5,709 nt of DNA, taken from Acidobacteria bacterium UBA7540 (GTDB lineage: Bacteria > Acidobacteriota > Terriglobia > UBA7540). Below are positions 1 through 5,692 of the stretch, one piece after another. The notes below the pieces were generated by a model. The model did no database searches and had not been told where the DNA came from. It saw nothing but the letters and a program-made list of their open reading frames with translations. Location: positions 1-5,709 of the forward strand of contig DLMI01000005.1 of assembly GCA_002478145.1 (NCBI GenBank). Reading direction: 5' to 3'. A program made the position numbers and the translations under genes. The number at the start of each line of letters is the position of its first letter. Position 1 is the first letter of the stretch.

Positions 1-51
1 TCCGCCAATTCTTTCACAGCTTCAAACCGATGTCTGCGCCACCCCCGAAGC

Positions 52-196
52 GCTCTGGAGTGCGGCAGCTTGCTGCCGCTTTTACTCAGGCCAGCTTGCT
101 GGCCGTGCACCGGTCCCGGTATCGACAAGGTTTTACCCAGCCTGCGAGCAAGCTCGCAGGAAGGCAAAGCGGCAGCAAGCTGCCGCACTCCAGAGC
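52..196. repeat. REP/BIME-like element: 31-bp inverted repeat enclosing further hairpins
   Basis: Positions 52-82 and 166-196 are perfect reverse complements over 31 bp, with an 83-bp interior. Each arm contains its own hairpin (62-79 and 169-186: 8-bp arms GCGGCAGC/GCTGCCGC around TT or AA). The interior holds two more: 89-104 (GGCCAGC-TT-GCTGGCC) and 141-160 (CCTGCGAGC-AA-GCTCGCAGG). All four share the core AGC-TT/AA-GCT while their outer stems differ. A perfect 12-bp palindrome, CCGCCCGGGCGG, follows at 197-208. Paired palindromes in opposite orientation are the layout of bacterial REP elements arranged as BIMEs, which in other bacteria are linked to RAYT transposases. No transposase is present here, so mobility is inferred. 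Several reading frames stay open through this stretch, but I see no start, ribosome binding site or protein family in them. Confidence 0.85.
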
Positions 197-244
197 CCGC
201 CCGGGCGGACGGTGCCCTCGTACCAACCTGCCTCGAAAAAACTC

Positions 245-290
245 TTGACAAGCGATGTTCAATATGATAGCCTAGAAAATGACGCTAGGC
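245..290 (+). promoter_or_regulatory. Possible sigma-70 promoter followed by a stem-loop
   Basis: TTGACA at 245-250 matches the consensus -35 perfectly. A 17-bp spacer places TAGCCT (268-273) at the -10 position, a weak match with T, A and the final T conserved. A better hexamer, TATGAT (263-268), sits at only 12-bp spacing. An inverted repeat, GCCTAG (270-275) and CTAGGC (285-290) with a 9-nt loop, overlaps the -10 and the expected transcription start, where an operator or a 5' RNA hairpin could lie. No convincing coding region follows on the plus strand before the convergent gene ending at 605. The site could therefore drive a small RNA, be a relic, or be chance. Confidence 0.4.
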
Positions 291-415
291 AGCTCGGCCA
301 TGACCGTAGAGACCTCACGTATGACTTCCCCTGTCCTTCTTTCTAAAACGACAGTATGTCATTGCCTGCCCTTTGCTACGACGACCGTAGAAGTTTTAAA
401 AAATGACCGAACTAT

Positions 416-530
416 GCGGGAATGTTATTGAAAACAAAGGACCGGTGTGGAAAAAGTGGCGGTGAAGCGGGAATGTTGTTGAAAACAAATGTATTTAGCC
501 TCTAAAGCCGGGAATATTGTTGAGAATACA
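416..530. repeat. Three copies of a 23-bp direct repeat
   Basis: Copies lie at 416-438, 467-489 and 508-530, with start-to-start distances of 51 and 41 bp. Copies 1 and 2 match at 22 of 23 positions, and copies 2 and 3 at 18 of 23. The shared core is GGGAATRTTRTTGARAAYA. Copy 2 contains a short dyad, TTGTT-GAA-AACAA (476-488), partly kept in copy 1 and weaker in copy 3. The intervening segments (28 and 18 bp) are unrelated and uneven, so this is not a CRISPR array. Possible readings are a cluster of protein binding sites or a decaying tandem duplication. The tract is richer in A and T than its surroundings and lies beyond the 3' end of the minus-strand gene. Confidence 0.75.
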
Positions 531-560
531 GGTAGTCAGTAGCTGGTAGGTGATAGGTGG
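531..560. repeat. Low-complexity degenerate GGTAG/GTCAG tract
   Basis: This purine- and T-rich stretch consists of imperfect short units related to GGTAG, GTCAG and GGTGA, as in GGTAGTCAG followed by GGTAGGTGATAGG. It has almost no C and no coding potential. It joins the 23-bp repeat cluster to the palindromes at 571-629. Slippage-derived sequence is the simplest explanation. Confidence 0.45.
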
Positions 561-570
561 GGGAAGTAGC

Positions 571-629
571 GGCGAGTTTACCTCGCCACGTGGCGGCGTC
601 CCGATCAGATCGGGACAGGTTCCGCCGCC
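571..629. repeat. Palindrome cluster at the 3' end of the minus-strand gene
   Basis: Two hairpins lie side by side. GGCGAG (571-576) pairs with CTCGCC (582-587) around TTTAC. GTCCCGATC (598-606) pairs perfectly with GATCGGGAC (608-616) around one A, and can be lengthened by GGCGGC (592-597) pairing with GCCGCC (624-629) across an unpaired AGGTTCC. The second palindrome covers the TGA stop codon (605-607, minus) of the glycosyltransferase gene, so the last codons of that gene are part of the repeat. The position fits a transcription end point, but neither strand has a poly-U tract after the stems. I therefore call it a REP-like repeat rather than a terminator. Confidence 0.7.
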
Positions 630-1903
630 TCTGCCGGACGTGAGGCTCGGCAACCCTGGTAAAGCAGCCAGGCAAGAACTGGCACGTACTCAAGCAGCAA
701 GATGAACGGGGAGTCGCGGTAAGGTCGCCCCGCAGCGTAAGCCACCACCGGCGCGTAGCCAAGAACGCTGGTTACGCTGATCAGCAAGAGGGGCGCGCGG
801 GGGTAGAAGCAAAGGAAAGGGACGATCCAGGTGAAGTACCAGGGGAAAGCGTTGGGGGAGAGGAAGAGCAGGCCGGAAATCAGTAGAAGGCTTGCCGAGA
901 GGGGCTCGAGGCGGCGTTTCAAGGCGTAAGCGACAAGCACCATGACGAGTGCGCCCGCCACGAGTTCGGCCTGCGATTTGGAGTTTCCGGCAAGCCGGAT
1001 AAGGCGGAAGAGGCTGTCGTTACCTTCCCAGCCTGCCGCGTAGTCGGAGAGGCCTTTGAAAAGGCGCCCTCGCGCGTTGAGGAAGGGCAGATAGCTCAGG
1101 CCCACAACGGCCACGAAGAGAGCGGCGTACGCCGGGCGAGTACGCCTCAAGAAAATGGGGAGCAACAGCACGGAGAAGAATTTTGAAATCACTGATAGCG
1201 CCAGAAATGTAAGGGAAAGCGCGGGCTTATGTAGTATAATGAGCAGGATCGCAGCCAAGAGCGTGAAGATAGCCAGCGAGTCGTGATGGCCGCACATCGC
1301 GAAGGAGATGACTACGCACGGATTCCAGGCGTAAGTGAGAAAGCGGTGGAGCGGTTGTTTCGAGACTACCAGCAAGGCCACCAAAACGCCCAGGGCGGCA
1401 AGGTCGAAGCCGGTATAGAGCATTTTGTATCCGGCAACCGTGCTGACCCAGGAAAACGATAATTCGCTGAGCGGCGGGTAAAGCGTCGAGACGTTCCTTC
1501 CCGTTTCAATGGGATGCCTGCGATCCTCGAGACCGCTCAGAAGAGGCATTGCGGGGTAGACGGCGTAGGGGTTGATGTGGAGGCGCTCGACGCGGCCCTC
1601 CCACTGGTAACGGTAAACATCGCTGGAGAGCCCGGGTTCGCGTGGCAGAAGGCAGAGTCGAAAGAAAAGCGCGCCCAGCACAATGACGAGCAAGGCCGAG
1701 GGGCCCAAGATAAAGCGCTCGACAAGATAAACGCCGGCCACGTATAATGCTCCGGCGGCCAGCGACAACGCGATGAACTCCGGGACCGAGTGCGGGAGGT
1801 CCCGCCAACGCCCGATGAGGCTGAAAATCACCCCGAGGCCGCCGGACAATACCAGTAAGCCGAGAGTCGGAAGCAGGAACGACGGGGAAGGTTTTTGCTT
1901 CAT
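605..1903 (-). CDS. Polytopic membrane glycosyltransferase, GT-C fold (GT87/DUF2029-like)
   Basis: The product has 432 residues from ATG at 1903; a TTG directly before it (1906) would add one residue. The protein is strongly hydrophobic, with about ten to twelve likely membrane helices and short loops. Residue numbers count from the ATG. Key features are SSDVYRYQWEGRV at about 93-105 in the first large loop, followed by INPYAVYP (110-117), YPPLSE (142-147), YAWNPCVV with CGHHDSL (191-210), SKFFSVLLLP (240-249) and SPNAFPWYFTWIVPF (349-363). An acidic residue in the first outer loop (here D95), then a Y-rich, NPY-containing stretch, is typical of GT-C enzymes of the GT87/mannosyltransferase kind. 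These use polyprenyl-phosphate sugars on the outer face of the membrane. Donor and acceptor cannot be read from sequence. The ribosome binding site is weak (GAAGG about 15 nt upstream). The gene is divergent from the GT2 gene at 2002. The last residues, EPVPI, are encoded by a palindromic repeat. Confidence 0.88.
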   Translation of the reverse strand: MKQKPSPSFLLPTLGLLVLSGGLGVIFSLIGRWRDLPHSVPEFIALSLAAGALYVAGVYLVERFILGPSALLVIVLGALFFRLCLLPREPGLSSDVYRYQWEGRVERLHINPYAVYPAMPLLSGLEDRRHPIETGRNVSTLYPPLSELSFSWVSTVAGYKMLYTGFDLAALGVLVALLVVSKQPLHRFLTYAWNPCVVISFAMCGHHDSLAIFTLLAAILLIILHKPALSLTFLALSVISKFFSVLLLPIFLRRTRPAYAALFVAVVGLSYLPFLNARGRLFKGLSDYAAGWEGNDSLFRLIRLAGNSKSQAELVAGALVMVLVAYALKRRLEPLSASLLLISGLLFLSPNAFPWYFTWIVPFLCFYPRAPLLLISVTSVLGYAPVVAYAAGRPYRDSPFILLLEYVPVLAWLLYQGCRASRPAEAAEPVPI

Positions 1904-2001
1904 CAAACTTATTGTCGGCCTTCTGATCCTGCGAGGCTCGAAGCGCTAACCCGGCGCCTGAGCCACAAGACCTAACGTTTCGCGCACCAAATCGAAGTAT
2001 T
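1904..2001. promoter_or_regulatory. Divergent intergenic region between two glycosyltransferase genes
   Basis: This 98-bp gap separates two divergently transcribed genes, so it should contain both promoters. I could not find a -35/-10 pair with good spacing on either strand. The best -10-like hexamer on the plus strand is TAACGT (1973-1978), without a matching -35. Shine-Dalgarno signals are weak on both sides: GAAG at 1994-1997 before the GT2 start, and GAAGG (complement of 1919-1923) before the minus-strand start. The call rests on gene geometry rather than on a recognised motif. Confidence 0.35.
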
Positions 2002-3624
2002 ATGAACCATTTGCTTCTCTCCCTGTTGGTCGTTCACTCGAATCCGCTGGCTCATTATCTCTATCTGATTTTCCACAAGGACCCGTTTCGCGGCATTTAC
2101 AGGGCGAACGCTTTTGATCTCTCGATCCTGATCCCTTACTTTACCATTCTTGGCATCCTGTCGATCTACGGGATTCATCGCTATTACCTGACCTATCTTT
2201 ACCTCAAGAACAAGCAGAAGGCGCCGAAGCCGGCGGGGCAATTCGAGCAACTGCCGCGGGTCACGATTCAACTCCCGGTTTTTAACGAGCGCTATGTGGT
2301 TGAGCGGTTGCTCGAAGCCGTCACGCGGATCGACTATCCGCGCCCCCTGCTGGAAATTCAGGTGCTCGATGATTCCACGGACGAGACGCGTTTTGTGGCC
2401 TCGCGCCTGGTCAGCGAGTATGCGCGGGCCGGCCATCCCATATCCTACTACCATCGCGACCACCGCGAGGGCTTCAAGGCGGGCGCGCTGGCCGAAGGTA
2501 TGAAGCAATCGAGTGGCGAACTCATCGCCATCTTCGACGCGGACTTTATTCCTCCGCCGCCCATTATCCGCCAGATGGTTGACTACTTCACCGATCCCAA
2601 GGTGGGGGTCGTCCAGGGCCGTTGGACGTGGGTGAACCGCCATTACTCGAACCTCTCGGAAGTGGAGGCCATCCTGCTGGACGGCCACTTCGTCATCGAG
2701 CACGGGGGGCGGAACTCCTCCGGCCGCTTCTTCAATTTCAACGGCACCGCAGGAATGTGGCGGCGCGCCGCCATCCTGGAGGCAGGCGGGTGGCAGCACG
2801 ACACGCTCACCGAAGACACCGATTTGAGCTACCGCGCGCAACTGAAGGGTTGGAAATTTATTTATGACCGGGACATCGAGTGCCCCTCCGAATTGCCCGT
2901 GGAGATGAACTCCTTCAAAACCCAGCAGGCTCGCTGGGCCAAGGGCCTGATCCAGGTAGCCAAGAAATTGCTCCCGGTCATCTGGCGGAGCGAACAGCCG
3001 CTGTACATCAAGCTCGAGGCCACATTCCACCTCACGGCGAACCTTGCTTATCCGTTCATGGTGGTGTTTTCCGTCATCCTGCTGCCCGCCATGATCGTGC
3101 GCTTTTACCAGGGCTGGTTCCAGATGTTGTACTTGGACCTGCCCTTGTTCCTCGCCTCCACGTGTTCTGTCTCGAGTTTCTACATGGTAGCCCAACGCGA
3201 GCTCTATCCGCGGGATTGGTGGAAGCGCATAAGATTCATGCCTTTCCTCATGGCCACTGGCATCGGCCTTGCTGTCACCAACTCCATCGCAGTGATTGAA
3301 GCGCTGTTGGGGAAGCAGTCGGAATTCGTCCGCACCCCCAAGTACCGCGTAGAACTGAAGGAAGAAGGTTGGGAGCACAAGAAGTATGTCCGCCACCGCT
3401 GCGGCTGGAAACCCTATGTCGAGCTTGGCCTGGCGGCCTATTTCGTCTTCACTACCGCCTATTCATTCCGCGTCGAAAACTACCTGACCGTTCCCTTCCT
3501 GCTGCTCTTCTTCATAGGCTATTCCTATATGGGGATGATGTCTCTTTTCCAGACGCCTCTGCGGCGGCTTTGGAATTCACTACCCGCCCTAGTCCGATCG
3601 CGTCCGGCCTCACAAGAGACATAG
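2002..3624 (+). CDS. Cellulose-synthase-like processive family 2 glycosyltransferase
   Basis: The protein has 540 residues. A likely membrane helix lies at about 40-60, followed by a cytoplasmic GT-A domain with every hallmark of processive GT2 synthases: LPVFNE (91-96), VLDDSTDET (121-129), DXD in FDADF (D179, D181), FNGTAGMWRR (246-255), TEDTDLSYR with the probable catalytic base D272, and QQARW (308-312), the Q(Q/R)xRW acceptor-site motif. Hydrophobic segments follow at about 345-367, 375-395, 412-437, 471-487 and 495-515. FVRTPK (442-447) sits where bacterial cellulose synthase BcsA has its FxVTxK gating loop. There is no C-terminal PilZ domain; the tail after the last helix is only about 25 residues, so direct c-di-GMP control is unlikely. 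The enzyme probably polymerises a nucleotide-sugar into a beta-linked glycan and extrudes it; glucan, mannan and glucomannan are all possible. No better start codon lies downstream. Residues 1-38 look like an added N-terminal extension. Confidence 0.92.
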   Translation: MNHLLLSLLVVHSNPLAHYLYLIFHKDPFRGIYRANAFDLSILIPYFTILGILSIYGIHRYYLTYLYLKNKQKAPKPAGQFEQLPRVTIQLPVFNERYVVERLLEAVTRIDYPRPLLEIQVLDDSTDETRFVASRLVSEYARAGHPISYYHRDHREGFKAGALAEGMKQSSGELIAIFDADFIPPPPIIRQMVDYFTDPKVGVVQGRWTWVNRHYSNLSEVEAILLDGHFVIEHGGRNSSGRFFNFNGTAGMWRRAAILEAGGWQHDTLTEDTDLSYRAQLKGWKFIYDRDIECPSELPVEMNSFKTQQARWAKGLIQVAKKLLPVIWRSEQPLYIKLEATFHLTANLAYPFMVVFSVILLPAMIVRFYQGWFQMLYLDLPLFLASTCSVSSFYMVAQRELYPRDWWKRIRFMPFLMATGIGLAVTNSIAVIEALLGKQSEFVRTPKYRVELKEEGWEHKKYVRHRCGWKPYVELGLAAYFVFTTAYSFRVENYLTVPFLLLFFIGYSYMGMMSLFQTPLRRLWNSLPALVRSRPASQET

Positions 3625-3666
3625 TCTGAGACTGTCCAGGCCGCCCGCGACTGCAATCTGTCAGGG

Positions 3667-4042
3667 AGTGTCCCAATTCGACTGTAGGGCCGCCTCTCCC
3701 GCAAGGCGGGACGGGACGGCTTGGCCGGGGCAAGCCCCATAGGCGCTAAGATAAGAACTATTTCTATCGTTCCGGCGCCATTCCCGTCCCGCGAAGCGGG
3801 CCACGGTGAGTAGCCGTAGGTGAAACCTACGGAAACAGAAGCCCAGAAAGCATTCCGGCCCCGGAGGGGCCGAACCATTGACCGGTCAACCCCGTTGGGG
3901 TTGCGTAATTCTGTGCGGTCCGTTATCCGCAGGTTAAAACCTGCGGCTATTCACCGTTGGCCCCTGCCGGGGCCATTTGAACACGGCTTACCTTAGCGCT
4001 TATGGGGGCAAGCCCCGGCCTTACGTCCCATACTGGGACACT
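3667..4042. repeat. 376-bp hairpin-rich element: two inverted, diverged copies of one unit
   Basis: The two halves are imperfect reverse complements meeting at a perfect palindrome, TTGACC/GGTCAA (3878-3889). Matching segments, outside to inside, are: AGTGTCCCA 3667-3675 with 4034-4042; 3723-3750 with 3992-4020 (about 25 of 29 positions, one gap), sharing GGCCGGGGC and GCGCTAAG; and 3801-3832 with 3927-3960, sharing CGGTGA and TAGCCG. Small hairpins occur in mirrored order at 3697-3711, 3727-3738, 3788-3800, 3814-3832 and 3856-3872, then 3887-3903, 3927-3946, 3959-3974, 4005-4016 and 4025-4039. Most have 5-9 bp stems and loops of 2-4 nt. The left half is longer, largely because of about 34 extra bases holding the 3697-3711 hairpin. 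I see no coding region: minus-strand open frames cross it, but they follow the hairpins and resemble no family. It could be a non-autonomous mobile element or a structured RNA. Function is unknown. Confidence 0.85.
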
Positions 4043-4081
4043 AACATCTGTCACAGCACAGGGTGTTGGAAGCCGGAACGT

Positions 4082-4089
4082 GCTACACT
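4082..4089 (+). promoter_or_regulatory. Probable extended -10 promoter of the aminopeptidase gene
   Basis: TGCTACACT includes TACACT (4084-4089), a four-of-six match to TATAAT, preceded by the TGN extension that lets sigma-70 promoters work with a poor -35. No good -35 lies 16-18 bp upstream; TTGGAA (4066-4071) is too close at 12 bp. Transcription would start near 4096, giving a leader of about 15 nt that still contains the ribosome binding site. The site lies about 40 bp beyond the end of the hairpin-rich element. Confidence 0.5.
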
Positions 4090-4100
4090 CCCGATTCCTC

Positions 4101-4106
4101 GGAGGT
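4101..4106 (+). promoter_or_regulatory. Strong ribosome binding site that decides the aminopeptidase start
   Basis: GGAGGT at 4101-4106 lies 4 nt before the ATG at 4111. It is the best Shine-Dalgarno sequence in the window. It favours this ATG over the upstream in-frame GTG at 4063, which has no such signal, would lie upstream of the likely promoter, and would bury the signal peptide behind 16 extra residues. Confidence 0.85.
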
Positions 4107-4110
4107 CTCC

Positions 4111-5463
4111 ATGCAAATAACTCGATCGCGAAGCTTCTATCTGCTGTTGCTGGCACTCTTGCTGCCGCCTTCCGTGCTCCCCGCTCTGGCTTGGGAGCGC
4201 GAACCACTTTCGGTTTTTCATGAGCGGCGCGCGCGCTTGGTGCGCGACACTGGCGGTGACGGCGTCATCGTGGTTTTCGGTTACCGGGACTCGGACATGG
4301 CCGCAAGCGTGACGACGTTCCATCAGAACGAGAACTTCTACTACCTCACCGGCTGGAACCAACCGGAAGCCATGATGTTGCTGGTTCCGAAGGCTCCGAA
4401 GCCCGGCGCCACGTCGGAGCTGGAGAGGGAAGTTCTTTTCATACCAGCGCACGACTTCCGCGAGGAGAAATGGACAGGGCCGAAGCTCGGGCCGGACGAT
4501 GCCGTCGCGAGCGCGCGCAGCGGCTTCCCCACTCTCAAGGCAACCTCCCTGTTCCAAGCAGAACTTCTGGAAGCGCTCAAGAATTTCCCCAAAATCTATA
4601 CGGAGCTGACTCCTCAGCCTGAAAGCGGCGAGGATTATTTCCAGGCTGAGGTCGTGTCGAAACTGCGCAAAATGGCCCCGCTGGCGAACTTTGCCGACGT
4701 GCGCCCGTACGTCGAGCGCCAGCGAGCGGTGAAATCGCCGGGTGAGATCGCCCTGATCCAGAAAGCCGCAGACGCTTCTATCGAAGGGCACCTGGCGGCA
4801 ATGAAAACGGTCCGTCCGGGCGTCTGGGAGTACGAGACGGCGGCGCGGATGGAGTACGAGTTCCGGCGGCGCGGATGCGAATGGCCTGCTTACCCCCCCA
4901 TCGTCGGTTCAGGGTTCTTTTCAACGGTCTTGCACTACGATGCTGACGATCAGCAAATGAAGGATGGCGACGTAGTGGTAATGGACGTGGCGGGTTCCTA
5001 TAGCGGCTACGCCAGCGACATCACGCGCACGCTGCCAGTCAACGGCCACTTTACGCCGCGGCAGCGCGAAATCTACGAGATTGTTTTGGGCGCCCAGAAC
5101 GCCGCCATGGCAGCCGCCAAACCCGGCATGAGCCTGCGGCGTGGCAAGAACAGCCTCCACGACATCGCCTACGCCTACATCAACACCCACGGCAAAGACC
5201 TGAATGGAAACCCGCTCGGCCAGTACTTCATCCACTTGCTCGGCCATTCGGTCGGCCTGAACGTTCACGACCCCATGAACTACAACCAGCCGCTTGAACC
5301 TGGCATGGTGGTTACAACGGAGCCGGGCATCTACATCCCCGAAGAGAAAATCGGGGTGCGCATCGAGGACGACATCCTCATCACCAAGGATGGCTATGAA
5401 CATCTGACCCGCCGCCTGCCGCGCACGGTGGAAGAAATTGAGAAGTTGATGGCCGGCAAGTGA
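4111..5463 (+). CDS. Exported Xaa-Pro aminopeptidase (aminopeptidase P, peptidase family M24B)
   Basis: The protein has 450 residues from the ATG at 4111. The N-terminus is a classic Sec signal: MQITRSRS, a leucine-rich core (about 9-24), and a probable cleavage after A27 in ALA-WERE. A lone signal peptidase I site implies a periplasmic or secreted enzyme. An AMP_N domain follows (about 29-165), recognisable by NENFYYLTGWNQPEAM (73-88), then the pita-bread M24 domain from KSPGEIALIQKAADAS (208-223) to the end. All five metal ligands are present: D292, D303, H379, E404 and E419. H275, H375, H386 and R417 correspond to E. coli PepP H243, H350, H361 and R404. The gaps 275-292-303 and 375-379-386 equal those in PepP. 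It should therefore be an active two-metal enzyme removing an N-terminal residue that precedes proline. It appears to be transcribed alone from the site at 4082-4089. Prolidase is the main alternative, but the full AMP_N domain and export favour aminopeptidase P. Confidence 0.94.
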   Translation: MQITRSRSFYLLLLALLLPPSVLPALAWEREPLSVFHERRARLVRDTGGDGVIVVFGYRDSDMAASVTTFHQNENFYYLTGWNQPEAMMLLVPKAPKPGATSELEREVLFIPAHDFREEKWTGPKLGPDDAVASARSGFPTLKATSLFQAELLEALKNFPKIYTELTPQPESGEDYFQAEVVSKLRKMAPLANFADVRPYVERQRAVKSPGEIALIQKAADASIEGHLAAMKTVRPGVWEYETAARMEYEFRRRGCEWPAYPPIVGSGFFSTVLHYDADDQQMKDGDVVVMDVAGSYSGYASDITRTLPVNGHFTPRQREIYEIVLGAQNAAMAAAKPGMSLRRGKNSLHDIAYAYINTHGKDLNGNPLGQYFIHLLGHSVGLNVHDPMNYNQPLEPGMVVTTEPGIYIPEEKIGVRIEDDILITKDGYEHLTRRLPRTVEEIEKLMAGK

Positions 5464-5566
5464 TCCTGGTTCACTCGCAAGCAAAGAACATCTGACTGGG
5501 TCTTGTGCCTGCATTCCCGCCACCCGGCGCAGAGCTAGCCGGCATTTCTCACCACTGGTCTGGAAG

Positions 5567-5586
5567 GGCGGGGCTTCAGCCCCGCC
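5567..5586. repeat. Perfect hairpin repeat, first copy of an inverted pair
   Basis: GGCGGGGCT (5567-5575) and AGCCCCGCC (5578-5586) form a perfect 9-bp stem with a two-base TC loop. Positions 5570-5586 recur as an exact reverse complement at 5693-5709. The hairpin lies about 100 bp after the aminopeptidase stop codon. What follows is CGTTACAAGG, with no poly-U run, so a factor-independent terminator is not well supported. The 5464-5566 stretch before it shows nothing else I can identify. Confidence 0.8.
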
Positions 5587-5614
5587 GTTACAAGGCCTTC
5601 CTGATTATTCCTGT

Positions 5615-5666
5615 GTCCCGTGCCCCGCGCAGTCCGTCAGCCGACGGACAGCGCGGGGCACGGGAC
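5615..5666. repeat. 52-nt near-perfect hairpin between inverted repeat copies
   Basis: A 16-bp perfect stem (5615-5630 with 5651-5666) is followed by one A-A mismatch (5631/5650), a further 7-bp stem (GTCCGTC 5632-5638 with GACGGAC 5643-5649) and an AGCC loop. That is 23 base pairs in 52 nt. It sits between the two inverted copies of the 5570-5586 sequence. The outer stem is very GC-rich. The flanks (ATTCCTGT before, CAACAGAG after) lack a T-tract on either strand, so it looks more like a repeat unit or an RNA-stabilising 3' hairpin than a canonical terminator. Confidence 0.85.
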
Positions 5667-5692
5667 CAACAGAGGGCGGGAGCCGCGATTCC

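Noticed and set aside
1..17. Possible GTG start of a minus-strand gene at the window edge (KELA...)
   Set aside because: Only about six codons are visible and there is no good ribosome binding site upstream.
1..346. Plus-strand frames open through the first 250-350 bases, which could be the 3' end of an upstream gene
   Set aside because: All three forward frames are open because of the hairpin repeats, and none shows a family motif. A tail of an upstream gene in the first 50 bases cannot be excluded.
416..530. CRISPR array
   Set aside because: There are only three copies, the third is diverged, spacers are 28 and 18 bp, and no cas genes are present.
1235..1240. Perfect TATAAT on the plus strand inside the GT-C gene
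   Set aside because: There is no -35 at suitable spacing and no plus-strand gene follows. It arises from Ile/Leu codons on the other strand.
1972..3396. Long open frame (474 codons) on the minus strand opposite the GT2 gene
   Set aside because: It lies inside a gene with all catalytic motifs intact, and its translation is rich in H, R, D and Q with no recognisable domain. It is the usual antisense shadow of GC-rich codons.
3525..3878. Minus-strand ORF of 117 codons over the GT2 3' end and the hairpin element
   Set aside because: Its sequence follows the hairpin repeats and overlaps the GT2 gene; there is no ribosome binding site or family match.
4063..4110. GTG start 16 codons upstream for the aminopeptidase
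   Set aside because: The GGAGGT site directly before the ATG at 4111 and the signal peptide beginning there make the shorter form far more likely.
3947..4207. Minus-strand ORF of 86 codons across the hairpin element and the signal-peptide region
   Set aside because: It overlaps the well-supported start of the aminopeptidase gene, and its translation is low-information repeat sequence.
5615..5666. Intrinsic terminator of the aminopeptidase gene
   Set aside because: The stem is strong, but no T-rich tract follows on either strand and it lies about 150 bp after the stop codon.
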